Made by a program: the position numbers and the translations under genes. Positions 29,545 through 44,150 of a stretch of 64,000 nt of DNA are shown in pieces (the first letter of the stretch is position 1; each line of letters begins with the position of its first letter). The stretch covers positions 496,001 through 560,000 of the forward strand of contig JACZZP010000020.1 of NCBI GenBank assembly GCA_015183035.1, given 5' to 3'. The DNA comes from Meloidogyne chitwoodi. Lineage: Eukaryota; Nematoda; Chromadorea; Rhabditida; Meloidogynidae. The notes under the pieces were generated by a model. The model worked only from the letters and a program-made list of their open reading frames with translations, searched no databases and was not told where the DNA came from.

Positions 29545-32279
29545 TATATTAAATTTTTATAAGAACTTTTTTATTTTTTAATATAAAATAAAATTTATTT
29601 TATTTTTCTTTTTTGCTATAATTGCAGGTTAAAGAAGTTTTATAAATAGCTTAATCTAATTTTTTTTAATATTTAAAATAATTATTTTAATTACAATAGA
29701 AATAAATAATAAACATTAATTTTTATATTATAATATTAAAATTATTTATTAGAATAAAATTGGTTTTTTTTTGTTTGGATAAATTCTTGATAAGATTTTT
29801 TCAGATTAATATTTTTATTAGTTAATATTATATTGAGGTCTCCCAATTTTCGAATTTAAAAACAATGTTACCGGAAAATTGTTCTCTTTTTAATAAAATT
29901 TTTAGAATATTATAAAATTTATATATATTTGAAATTAAATAATATATTAATTTTGAAATTTATGATAATAATAAAAAATATTTTGATTAAAAATTATTAA
30001 TTTTAATAAATATTTAATTTAAATAAAAGAATTTTAAACAATTAGTATTCATTTTTACTGTAAAAATTAATTTTATAAATAATAAATTTTTAGAATTTAA
30101 ACAAATTTTAGTTAAAATTTTTATAAAAAAATTTAATTTATTAATATAATTTTATTTTTTAATTATAATAAATTAAAACAATTTATATTTAATATAATTT
30201 TTAATTTTTTATAATATTATTTTATTTCTCAGACTTTTAATCGAGTCCAATATTTAGTATTGAGGGTCAATAAAAAAAGGTTTTTATTTTTTTAATTTTA
30301 CGAAAGCATTTTTAATTTAAAAAAATCTTTATTTTTTTTAAATTAATTTAATTGTTTAATTTTAATTTATGATATTTAAAAATATTAAATTTAGATTTAT
30401 TATAATTAAATAATTTATTAAAAATATATTTTTCAATATATTCAGACTTTTATTTATAAACCTATTTTCATTAAAAATTTTTTTTTAATTTTTTTAAAAA
30501 TAATAATGTTAATTTCAAATTTATTTAGGTGATAAAAAAATTAGTTATCTAAAATTCATAAAAGTCTAATTTTTTTATTAATTCAATATAATAAATTTCC
30601 TTTATTTTAGATTTTTTTTAAAGTTTGTTTTAATTTAAAAATTATATATATATTCATTTTTTAATTTAAATTTTTATTAAATTTATATTTTTTATGCTGA
30701 CCTCCTCTATTTTGTAAAAATATAATTATTTCTCTTATTAATCATTTTTAAAATAATAATTAATTAAAAAAAAATTAATTATTCTTTTAAGGCGAGATTG
30801 TTTGTATTAATATTTGTGCTGATAATTTAATTTAAAAAAGTTTATTGCGGAGATTAATCAGTGTATTATGTTTCTCAGCACATAAATAAATTTTAATATA
30901 TGTCCTTGATTGTTTGAACACACCATATTTTATAGTATTTTTAAAAATAAAAAAATAATTAAAATTTATATTTATATCAAAAATAAAAAAATAATTAAAA
31001 TTTATATATCAAAAATAAAAAAAATATTTTTTTTATTTTTTTTATGATATTAAATTTGTGATTAATAATTTAAAAATAAATACTAGGTATATAAATTATT
31101 AAATTAATTTTTTTTTAATTCCCTAATCCTTGTAGAATTTTTTCTTTTTAATATTTTATTTTTAAGTTTAACAATTTTTTTAGATATAAATTTTAAATTG
31201 TAGTCTATAATTTTAAATGATTATTCTGTTACTCTAAAATTTGATAATTAACATCATAGTTATTTTAAATTTTTATTTTATATTAAATTTTGTATTAGCC
31301 TCGAGTTTATTATTTTAATTATATTTTATAATATTTAATTAATTTATTTATTGGATAAAATCGGATTTGTCGTTTCTTCTCCTGTAAATTGCTTTAAGTT
31401 TATTTTTAACATATTTATAAAATTAATTTTAATTTTATTTTAAATTAATATTTTTCTAATTTATGTTTATTGTTGATTTTTTTGCAAAAACAAATGAATC
31501 ATGATCGCATTTAAATTATATAATTATTTTTTTTTCATTTTACAAAAAATTATTTTTAAATTATATGATGAATATTTAATTAAATATTAGTAATATATAA
31601 TTTTAAAAAATAGGATAAAATTAATTAAATTTAAATATTTATTTATTTAAAACTATAAGATTTCAATTTCATCTAATCGTTGTGAAATACGCTCAATGTA
31701 ATAATAATATTTTATAATATAATAAAATTAATTTAAAAATATATATTATTATTAACTGATATATTTCATTTATTAAGCTAAAATAGGAGTTAATAAATGA
31801 TAAAAATCATTATAAACAGGTATTTTTTTATATATATATATTTTAAAATTTAAAAATAAATTTAATTAGTTCTTTTTCTTTTTTTATAATTGTTAGAATA
31901 TTTTTAAAAATTTTGTTTAAAAATATTAATTGTTACCTAATTCAAATTTATTTGATTTATCGAATCTATAAAGTATGTAGAAAGTATCTAAGTCATTCGT
32001 ATTAATTAATTTTTTTAAATTAATTTTAAATATTAATTTTTTTGTTCTAAGATTTTGTTCGTCCACACAAATTATATCTAAACTTAATTTAATAAATTAA
32101 GTTTAATTTAATAAATTAAACTTAATTTAATAAACTATAATTTTAAGTTAATATAAATTTATAAGTTAAAATAAAAATATTTTTATTAATGTTGAAAAAC
32201 TTTTTATCCTCACTTTTTAATAATATATACTATATGTACTAGAAAAAAATAATAATGATAAACATTTATATAAATTTAA

Positions 32280-33740
32280 TTTAATTGTTAAGCAGCCGAT
32301 GCTAATCGTGCTTGCAGCTTCCAAAGCTTAGTAATTTTAATTTTTATTAAATAAGTAAAATAATTTTTTTCTTAATATTTATATTATTTAAATCTATTTA
32401 TATAATTTATTATTTTAAAATTTTTTAAATAATTAATTAAATTTTTAATTTAAAAAATTTAATTTAAATTTTTAATACATTATATAATATTATATTTTTT
32501 AATTAAATTAATAAATATTTTTAATATATGTATTTATAATAATGTTTGTAAATTAATACAGTTTTCTAATTTAACAAATAATTTTGAAAAAATATTAATT
32601 ATATTATTTAATTTATAAAATCTGCGATATTAATTTTATTTAATAAATATAATCTAAATTTAATTTTGAAATTAATTATTTTTTTATTATTATATATTTG
32701 TTTGTATAAAACTAAAAATAAAATTTAAAACAATAGAATATTTAGAAATCCTGCCAACTAATCTATAATTCAACGCAATAAATTTAGCTTTTCTTAAGTA
32801 AAATTTTTTGATTTCGGCTGAAGAAAATTTGCATAGTTTGCAGTTAAATTCTTGTAAAATAGTCTTATATTTTCTATTGCATTAATATTTATTTTATTAA
32901 ATTATTTTAATTAAAAAATTTAAAAAAATTAATTTTCAATCATTTTTTAAAATATTCCATCTAGACAAGTTAAATAAATTACAGCTATATTCGCCTGAAT
33001 TTGAGAACCAAAATATCTAAGAATTTAGATTTTTTAATTTAAACCATTTTTTAATTTAATCTTTGATATTTGTTAAATTTAATAATATTTTTTTAATAAA
33101 TTTAATATTATTATTTTATATTTTAATTTTTAATAAATTCAATTTATTTTTTAATTAATTTTTAAAAATTAATTTAATAAAAATTAAATCAGTTTTATCC
33201 TTACATTTTATTGAAAATATTTTTTAATAATTGTTAATATAATTAAATTAATTTTTTTATATTTTATTTTAATTTTTTTTTAAAATTAATTTAATTTTTG
33301 TCGAGATAAAAGGTTAACAAACAAAGATTTTTTTTAGCATATGTAGTAGTTATATTTGTTTATTAATTCTAATTACAAATTAGAGCTAATTTAAAAATAA
33401 TTGTGATATATAACACTGTTATATTGATAAATAAGTTGTAATAATACAAAATTAAATTTTTTTATTTTTTTTTTATTTTGTATAAATTTATTGTAAATAA
33501 ATATTAATTTTTTATACTATTTTTAATAAATTATCTTTTATTATCAATTTATTTAAATAAAAAGAATATTTATAAATTAATTTATAATTTAAATTTAATA
33601 CATTTTTTAAATTAAATTAATTTTTTATAATATTTTTTAAAATTATTTTTGAATGATTCCGCGTACTAGGTATAGTAGTTACTTCCTCATTCAAAATATT
33701 TATTTTATTATTATTTATTGATATACCCTATATTTATTTA
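32280..33740. repeat. Second copy of repeat block 9540-11000
   Basis: Same islands in the same order as 9540-11000 (32294, 32763, 33651). The copy relationship breaks off after about 33740, and the remainder of the first block resumes at 41460. Confidence 0.75.
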
Positions 33741-34859
33741 TTATCAAAAATAATTTATTTCAAGTCTTCTTTCATACTCTTAATTGTTGATTTATTTAAT
33801 TTAAATTTTTTTATTGCATAAAAAAAGGATTGTTTGAAGATCGTCTTGAAATTGTCTAAATATTTTGTATTTTTTTTTTAAATACAAAATATTTTTTAAA
33901 ATAATTTTTGTATTTTAATATATATATTTTTATAGCTTATTACTTTTTTTTTAAAAAATACTATTGCTCTTAAATAGTGTGTATTGCCATATGTATGTTG
34001 AGTCCTTTAAATACTATAAACATTTTATTTTTAAAAAATATATATAATTTATTTTAAAGTATATTATTTTGCTTTTTTCATTAAATTAGTATTTATTTTA
34101 AATAAAATAATTTTTTCAAAATAAATGCTTTAAAAGCAATATTTGATTTTATTAGCAGCATTTTTTAATTAATAATTTTTTTTTATTATATAATATTTTA
34201 AAAAATATCTCTTTATTTTAAAAATTAAAAAAAAAAAGATTTTTGTTAAATTTTAAGTAAATATATTTATATAATAATAATTTATTATTTTAAATTAAAC
34301 TTTAAAAGAATTATATTAAATTAATATTTTTATTGAAACGTACCTATTTTGTTGTGAGAATAATTATAGTTTTTTCTCTTGAAGAAATTCTTCTGTTCAA
34401 AACCAGATAGTAATTTGAATATTTTTTTTTGCAATGATAAAGAAACTTTACATCTTTATTATATAAAAAATTAAATTTAAAAAAAAATAAACTATAATTT
34501 TTAAAAATTAATTTAAAATAATTTTAAAATATATTTAATTAATTATAATAAATTAATTAATTTATTATGGTGAAGAACTTGGAAATAACAATATTCGAGA
34601 AACACTTGAAATAATTGATTGGAAACAATTTGCCATTTTAAATAAATTTTTTATTTCAAAAAATAAATTATTTTTCTTTAATTATTTTATTAATTAATAA
34701 AAAAAATTAAATTTATTTTTAAGTAAATTATTAATTTTAAAAAACTTTTTATTTTAGAATAATTATAATTAAAATTTTAATAAATAAATTTAAAAAAAAT
34801 ATTATTTAATTTAAGTATTTTTATTATTTTAAAAAATAATATATTTAGTATGAGAGGTC

Positions 34860-36100
34860 ACATCATCATTACTTTGCAGGCATTTGGTAGTCATTTTTTA
34901 TTTCTTTTATTGAGAATTTTTTTAATTATTAAATACTTATTTTTAAAATATAAAATCATTAATAGGAATGTTTGTAAAAAAAATATATTTTTTTCCTTTA
35001 ATTATAAAATATGTACAGGGTAGAAAAATTCTTCTTGACTTTTTTTTTGCTTTGCTGATCACAGATCAATAAAATTTATTTATTTTAAATAAAAGTTAAT
35101 TTTAAAAATAATTTAAAATTATTAATTTAGTAATATAAAAATAATAATAAACATTAATTTAATTAATTAAATATAAAATTGGCTTTTTTGTTTTTTTGGA
35201 GTGGTCGTCATAAAATCACGAGAAGATAACTTTTTAAGATATTAATTTTGTTAATTATAGTTATTATAGTAAAATTTCAAATTTTCGAATTTAAAAATAC
35301 GTTACCAAAAAATTGGTTTTCAAAGTGATGAGAGAGAGACCTTTTAATATTTATTGTTTGTTCTTTAATATGCTTTTTCACCTGTTAAATATTTATTAAC
35401 AAAAAGAATAAAATATTTTAATTGAAACCAAATTCATTTAAAAAATTAAATAAATTAAATTATAAGGTAATTGAATTCTGATTTTATAATTAAATAAAAT
35501 TTTAGTAACTAAATTTAAAAAAATATTTACTTTTATTTTTAATAATTAAAAAATTATAAAAATTTATTTTTACTATGAGGTCATCATTACTTTGGAAACT
35601 TGTGTTACTTGATATGATATCTAATCATTTTTTTATCAAATTTTTATTTTTTCGATATTATTCTCAGCAAATGTTTTTATTAAAATTTTTATATAATTAT
35701 AACTATTAAATATTTTTTTCCTGTTTATTAAATAATTGAAACTTTAAAAGAGGTCAACTCAACTCTTGATTCGTAGTACATAAAATTCTTTACAATTAAA
35801 AATTTATTATTACTATTTTCTTTTTATTAATAATTCACATTTCTCAATATTCTATAATATTAGGTATTTTAATAAACAAAGTTTTTTATTTAAATAATTA
35901 ATAATAATTTTTAAAATATGTAGGTATATTACCTATGTCAAATTGTTTCCTAGTCTTACTTTTTTTATATCTTTTTATTTTTGCTGCTAAAAATAATATT
36001 TTATTTTTTTCCAAATAATAGCTAATTATTTATTATTTTAAAATTTTTATATAAAAAAATTTTTAAAATTTTTTTATATGTAATAAATAAATTAATTATT
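34860..36100. repeat. Repeat block related to 39660-40200
   Basis: Shared islands are the gagg/gagt-tcatc...attacttt...gatgatatct stretch (35575 vs 39828) and ttcgtagta followed by a long A/T tract with attattactattttctttttattaataattcacat (35760 vs 40050). Another island (tttgctgatcacagat, 35045) matches 11680. Confidence 0.6.
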
Positions 36101-38329
36101 TTCCTTTCAAACACAACTAAATTGCAAAAACGACACAGTCAAAAAAAAATTAATTTAGACGTGTGTAATGAACATTATATTTTAATAATTCATGTATTAA
36201 TTTTATAATACCTATATTTAATAAAAATAATTTATTTATTTAATCTTTTTCCTCAAGATTGATTATTAATTTTATTTTCTAAAATATATAATTATTTTGT
36301 CAAGACTATTAACATCACTTAAAAAAATAATAATTAGGTAAAAATACTTAATATAAATTTAATTTAATTTTTTTTAATTTAATTTTTTTAATATTAAATT
36401 ATATCAGGGTTAATAATAGTCTTTATGGTTAAATAATATTTCGGTTCATTTTTTAATTTTAAATAAAATTTTTTAAATAAATATTTTTATAGTTTATTAC
36501 TCTTTTTTTAATACTATTTTTGCTAGCTAGTGTATATTTAAGTTAGATCCATTAGTCCAAAGCATTTTTAGTCCCTGTAATAATACTATATCTATACATT
36601 TTATTTTAGCATCATTTAAAAAATAATAATATATATAATTTATTTTAAAATATATTATTATTTTGTTTTTTTTTCATTTTAATTATTTATTTTAAAATAA
36701 AATTTTTTTAATATAATTAATTTAAAATATTTATTTGGGTTCAAGAAATTCCAACTCTATCTCTATAGAATTCTTTTTTGTGATAACTTTTATTTTTAGA
36801 ATTGCTTCCAATTTTAATTTAGCTAATTCCATTTCTTATTAATCTTTTAAAAAATTTTAAATTTTTTTTTGATGATTTAGTCAATGTTTTAAAGCTAAAA
36901 AAACATTTGAATTAGATTTTTTTAATTAATTTTTTTTTAAATTAAAATATTTTTATACATCTTCCTTCAATAACTAAATTTCAATCTCTTTTATAAATTT
37001 TATTGTTTATTTACTTATATATAAATTTATAAATATTTAAAAAATTATTATTATTTGTAAATTTTGTTAAATTGTTTTTTTCCTTCAGCTGCAGATTCTC
37101 TTTTTTTAACCTTTTATCTTGATAAATAAAAATTTTATTTTTATTTATAATTTAAAGTTGGTTTTTATTATAATTAATTAATTAATTTTTTTATTATAAT
37201 AAATATATTTATTTTTTAATTTAAATTAAAAAGTATTCACACATGTTTATATGGCATAGCAAAAAAAAATAATTTTAGATATTAAATTCTTTTTTTTACT
37301 AATATTTAAATTAATTTTAAAATTTAATTAATAATGATATAATAAATTTATGTGTACATATTTACCTCACTAATTGCAATTTTCTAATTTTTTAATTTTT
37401 ATTTCAAATTATAAATAATTGCTTTAAGATGGCTGCTAATTATTCACATTTTGCTTTTTTGTAAAAAATTAAATTAAATTTTTAGAATTATAATTTTATA
37501 AATAATTGGGTATTTTATTTTATTTTTAATTATTTCAAATACATTTATTTATTTATATTAAAAATTAATTCTATTAAAAATTAATTCCATTAAATATTAA
37601 TTTAAATGAGAAAAACAGATTTGTAGAATCACCATGCTTTTTTAGATGCCAACATTCTTCTTTATTAAAATACTATATAATTTAAAAAATTTATTTTTTT
37701 AATATTAAATATTTAATAAATTAAATTTATTTTTTTTTAATTTTTTATGATTTTTTTTAAATAAAATCACCAATTATAATTTAACTTTGATTTTCTTACA
37801 ATTAGCTAATTATGAGGGAAATAAATTTTTAATTTTTATTATTTATTTACTTTGATATTTAAATTTTTTTTTGTAAATTTTCGTGATCTTTATAAATTAA
37901 TAAAAAATAAATATTATTTTAAAATAAATTCATATTTAAATTAAATTTTAATTTCAAATTATTATTTTTTTTATACTGACGAACTATGTATTGCTCCAAA
38001 TATTTTCACTGGATTGAATTGCAAAAATAAATTTTTTATTCTTAAATTTTTATTTAATAATTTAAATTTATGAAAATCCAATTTAAATTTAATAAACAAA
38101 AATATTAAATAAAATAAAATATTTTATTATTTTTTAACTTAATTTTATTGTTATTTTGAGTAAGTTCTTCAATCTTTTTTTTTACAAAAATAATTATAAA
38201 TTAATAAAAATTAAAAAAAAAAATTATTTAATAAATAAAATTAGTTATAAGTTTATTTATTTAGTAGTGATAAAGAAATAAATCGGATGAATAATAGAAT
38301 TTTCTTATTTTACTATGTTAATTTCTTCT

Positions 38330-38700
38330 TTAATAATTTAAAATTTTTTATATATTTAATTTTTTAATTATTTAATTTTTAATAAAAATTAAAATATAAT
38401 TTTTTAATATTAATTAAAATTATTTATTGTTAAGAACGATTCACCTCATCTTGTTTATAGACATTTTTTAATTTATTTTTTCTATTATTAAAAATTTATA
38501 TATTAACAACATTATTTTTAATTTTTATTTTTTTATAAAAAATATTATTAAATGACTAACGTAACGAAAGATGTCCAATTAGTTATAGATGGTTCAAAAT
38601 TGAAATAATTTTATTTATTTATTTATTTATTGTTAATTCACTTTAATTCATTTTTTAACAAAATTTTTAAAAAATATTTATATATTAATTTAATTATTTA
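38330..38700. repeat. Repeat unit related to 41050-41420
   Basis: About 80 bp around aagaacgattcacctcat (38432 vs 41146) is almost identical in the two copies, with weaker similarity on both sides. Confidence 0.7.
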
Positions 38701-41459
38701 CTTTGTATAATCCGATTTGAAGGAAGTCGTATATTCGAACCTGTATAGCAATAATAATATATTTAATTAAAAACAGTAGAGATTTAAACAATAATATAAT
38801 AAAACAGCTATTTAATTATTAAATTTAAAATAATTTTATTTATTATTATTTTCAATAAAAATTTATTATCTTTCTTGATCAGCAGTCAAAAAATTGATAC
38901 GCTTAAGTAGTCCTCCTCGTTGTGTGATATTTCTTATAATTTTTTAATTTTTTTTGATTAAATTTAAATTAAATTAAAATTATTTTTAAATTAAAATTTA
39001 ATATTTTATTAATTTGTCTCTAAATTTAAACTTTTTTTATTTTTCTTTGGTATTTTTATTTCTTTAATATTTAAATTAATTATTTTTATTTATTTATTTT
39101 TATTTATTTTATTTCAAAATATTTTTAATATTAAAAATTCAGACGTTCTTTTCATACAGTACACTGGCGATTTATTCTTTTCCAGTTTCAATCATTTTTT
39201 TTAATTTTAAATATGTATATTATCCATCTGTTTTTACTTAATATTATATTAATTAGACTCTTATTTTTATTATTTATTAAAATTTTAAAAAAGTCTCATA
39301 TTTAATAAATTAATTTTTTTAAATAAAAAAGATGCTGTTAGAATCCATAATTATACTAATTTAAATTTGGTTAATTTATAAAAATGTTACAATGGTATCT
39401 TTCTTGAAGAAGCTGTATTTGATTGATTTTATTATTTAAAAATAATTTAATTTAAAAATTTTAATTTATTATTTAATTATAATTAATTTATATGTTTATT
39501 CTATATTTTAATTAATAAATTTTATTTTTAAAAATTTATTTAAAATTTAATAAAATATTAATTATACTAATTTTCTTTAATTTTTTTTTTTAAATATTTT
39601 TAAATAAATTAAAATTTTATTTAAAAATATTAAACGATCATTTAATATTTTGTAAATATATTAATTCAATGAATGGTCAAGCATGTTCTATTACGTTAAC
39701 CTTTGAAAAATTCTTAGAATCATCGCATAAGTATTTTATTTTAATAATTTATAGCATTTTTTTTTCAGCTTAAAAATAATTTAATTTATTTTTATAATTT
39801 TAAAAAATTTAAAAAATTTATTTTTTATGATGAGTTCATCTCATTACTTTTAAGGGAGTTGCTACCTGGATGATATCTCTAGACATGTTTTTATCAAATT
39901 TTTTTTTATTATCCTCAGCAAATATTTTTTATTAAAATGTTTATATAATTATAACTTGTAAATATTTTTTTTAGTGCTCAAATTTAATTTTTTTCCTGTT
40001 TATTAAATAATTGAAAATTTAAAAGAGTTCAAGTTAAACCTTAATTCGTAGTATACGTACATCAACTTCACAATTAAAAATTTTATTACTATTTTCTTTT
40101 TATTAATAATTCACATTTGTCATCATATTCTAATAAATATTTTATAAACAAAGTTTTTTTATTTAAATAATTAATAATAATTTTTAAAATATTAAAAAAA
40201 AAAAAGAATTTTAAAGAAAATAAATAAATTAATTTAAATATTTTATTTTTAAATATCAAAAGTAAAAAGTTTGGATATTTTTATCTTGTCATATAAGATT
40301 ATATCTAATGATTTCAGTAAATAAAACGGCTTCTTTTTTTTTCAACGTTAAAAAATAAATTATATAATTTTTTAAAATTACTTAAACAAATTTTTTAAAT
40401 TATATTTAATAAAAAAAAACAAATTTTTTTTGTAAAAGCTCCTCCACACAGCAACATTTTTTCTTGGATTATTAATTATTATATATATTTATTTTCAAAT
40501 AACGTTCAAAATTATAAACTAGGCTTTTTACTTTATATTATTTTGATCTATTGTAAAATAAGGTTCAAGATTAACAAAAATCAAAGTTAAAGAATTATAG
40601 TACTAGTTAAAAATATTAATATTAATATATACAAAAATTAATTTAATCTTTTTTTATTTGTGTTATTTTGCCAATTTTGTCGTATTACATTGTGAGGAAA
40701 AAAATTATTGTATTTTCTAATTTATTATTTTTCATAAATAAATTATAATTTATTTTTTAAAATTAAATTAACATATATAATTTATGATAATAAAAATTAT
40801 TAAGATAATTTAATCAAAAAATATATTATTTAAAATAATATATTTTTTGATAACCCAGATGTCCAATTTACTTAAAAAATTATTTGAAAAAAAATTATTT
40901 TTATAATAAAATTTATTTAAAAATATAGTTAATGTTAATTTTTTAAATATTTTTTTTAAAATTAAAATAATTTAAAATTTATTTTTATATATTTAATTTT
41001 TTTATTTATTTAAAATTTTTTAAATTATTTTCTATTTTTCTTTGACGAAATTATTAAACCATAAATACTAATTTTTTAATTATTTAATTTTTAATAAAAA
41101 TTAAAATATAATTTTTTAATATTAATTAAAATTATTTATTGTTAAGAACGATTCACCTCATGTTGTTTATAGACATTTTTTAATTTATTTTTTCTATTAT
41201 TAAAAATTTAAATATTACATATTTTTAATTTTAATTTAATATTAAATATATTTTTAAATGGTTAAAGCAATAAAAGATGTCCAGTTTTGAATTGATGGTC
41301 AATTGAAATTATTTTATTTATTTATTTATTGTTAATTCACATTAATTTAATTTTAAAAAAATATTTATATATTAATTTAATTATTTTAATTTATATAATC
41401 CGATATTTAAAGAACTCTTAACTATAATTAATTTTTAAATTATTGAAACAAATTTTTTT

Positions 41460-44150
41460 TAACCACTTTAAGTATTTGTTACAACAACAATTGCCTGAAT
41501 AACATTTTTATTTGGTTAATAAATTAACTAAAAATTTATACTAATTATTTTTATAAATTTAAATAAATAAAAATTAGTATTTTAATCTAAATAATTTAAA
41601 AAATAAATTATTTATTTATTCAACTCAAATATTTTTTTATCATGTTAACCTTTTTGAACACAAACCTCTTCAGGAGTAATGAAGATTTTTTTTCAAATTT
41701 AATTAATTTTTATAAACTCAAATAAAATACATAAAAATGAATAATAGTTAGGTTGTTACTTTATTTATTTTTTTTAAATTAATAATTAATTATTTTTATA
41801 TAGTAAATTTATTTTATAAAATTATATCAATGATCTAGGTATTTATTCATATCACATTATACCTTGCTCTTGTTGAATTTTTTTTTTTAATTTTATAATT
41901 AAATACTTATATTTTAAAATTTTTAAGAATATAAAATCATTAATAGGAATGTTCATAAAAAAATTATATTTTTTTAGGATATGTAATTGGCGGACAAACT
42001 TCTGATTTTTTATCTGTCATGCTAATCACAGGTATAAAAAATAATTTATTTTTAATTTTTTATTTCATAATTTATTTATTTATTATTTATTAGAATAGAT
42101 AAAATATTTGTTATCTGCCTAAATTTAAAACATTAATCAACAAGGAAATAGTTGCAATAAATTTAAAGTAAACAAAAACTTGTCCATTATTAAAGAAAAT
42201 AAATAAATTTTAATAAATTAATTTTATTTGTTTTTATTTAAAAATATTGAATTATAAATTTTTTAACAAATTTAAATTATAATAAAAAAATTTCTAAATT
42301 AAAATCTATATTTTTAAATAGTTTATTTTAATTAAAGAAAATAGGCATCTTTATTAAGCTTGAAACAAAATCCACAAATAAAAGCACGTTGCTATCGTTT
42401 TTTTCCAAATTTAAATTGTAAATATTTATTTTGATAAATATAAAATAATTAAAATATTATTTAATATTTTATTAATTTAATTTTTAAAAATAACTTTTGG
42501 CTATATCAAGAATAGCAGGGATATTTTTGGTATTTCTTTTAATTTTTAAATTCATCTATTTTATTTTAAATATTAAAAAAAAAATTTATAATTATTTTAA
42601 AATCATTAAAATTATTTAATAAAATTTTGACAGCATTTTTATAATTTTTACATTTAGATTTTTTTATTTATAAAGAAATTTAAAAATTTTTTGATATTTT
42701 TTGTTGATCAAATATATTAAGTAGAGATTAAAGTAGGCGTCAAGCATATTTGCTTCAAAATTTTAAATATTTTAAATTTTATAAAATTTAAAATTTTCGT
42801 CTCTTGTGAACATTAGAACCTCTGAATATCTGCTTTTCCATAGAAATAAATTTTTATGTTTTTTAAATTTTTTTATATTATATTTTTATTTAATATTTAA
42901 ATTAATTAATTAATTAATTATTATTTTATTTTATTTTTAAAATTATAAAAAATTAATTTAAATTAAACATGTCATAATCCACAGTTTATTTATTTTATAT
43001 TTTTAATAAAATTGTTATTTTTATTTTTTTGTAACATAATTTAAAGTTAATTTTTTTATAATTGACAGGCTGAAAAGCGAGGGGTTTCTAGATACAAGGA
43101 AACTATGACAGTTATAACAGTTATTACAATTGTAAAAATTATAAAAAATTACAATTGTAATTGTAATGAAATAAACACTAATGTTAGAAACTGAAAATAA
43201 TTTATTTAAATTTTATTTTTGAATTTTATTTTATTCATTGCCTCTTCACAATTTGATGAGTTTTTATTTAAATAATTTTTTTAAATAAAAAATAATCTTC
43301 AAATAATTTTTTTAATTTTTATTTTAAGTAATATTTATATATTCTATTTTTTTAATATTTAATTTTTTTATATTTAATATTTTGATATGAAGTCCACCAT
43401 TATTATTGAGTCGTACATATTTGTTTTATTAATAATTCTTAATTTAATTTATTTTGTTTTATAAAATTAAAAATGCTTATAATAATATAAATTGAGACTA
43501 AAGATGCCATTGGATAAATTAATTGATTGGAATAAATTAATTAAAAAATTAGATAATTTTGTATAAATTTATTTATCAATTTAAATATTGATAAATTTTA
43601 TTAAATTTAACAAAAATTAATTTTAGCTTAAGCCAGGATGCATATAATTTTTGAAAATTTAGTAAGCTGTTCTATAAAATTTGTTAAAACAAATATATAT
43701 TTTAAATTTTTATTCATAAAATTATTATTAAAATAAATAAATTCATATCCAAATTTATTTAATATTTAATAAAATTATAAATTTTATTTTTATTCAAGAA
43801 AAATTATTTTTTATTTTTTTAATTTTAAATTTCAATTTAATAATTTTATTTATGTTGAGTTTAGAAAAATTCACTGCTTTTATGATCCATCCATTTTTTA
43901 ATTTTAAATGTAACCAATAATATATTTTTTATTTTTAAATTTTTATTAAAGATGAACAAATTCTTCAGTAAATCTAATTCAGTTGTTTAAAATTTATTTT
44001 TTTATTAAAATTTTTTTTAAATTCTCCATACTTTATAAAATAAATATTTACATTAAAATTAATAAAAAAAACATAAATTAATTTTAATTTTTTTTTAAAT
44101 TAAACACATTTGTTAAAATATTTACTTTTTAGTTGTTAAAAAATACACAC
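41460..44150. repeat. Second copy of repeat block 11100-13560
   Basis: Collinear with 11100-13560. In the Ulp1-like island (42715-42850) the reading is kept but the splice donor is lost, so this copy looks decayed. Confidence 0.75.
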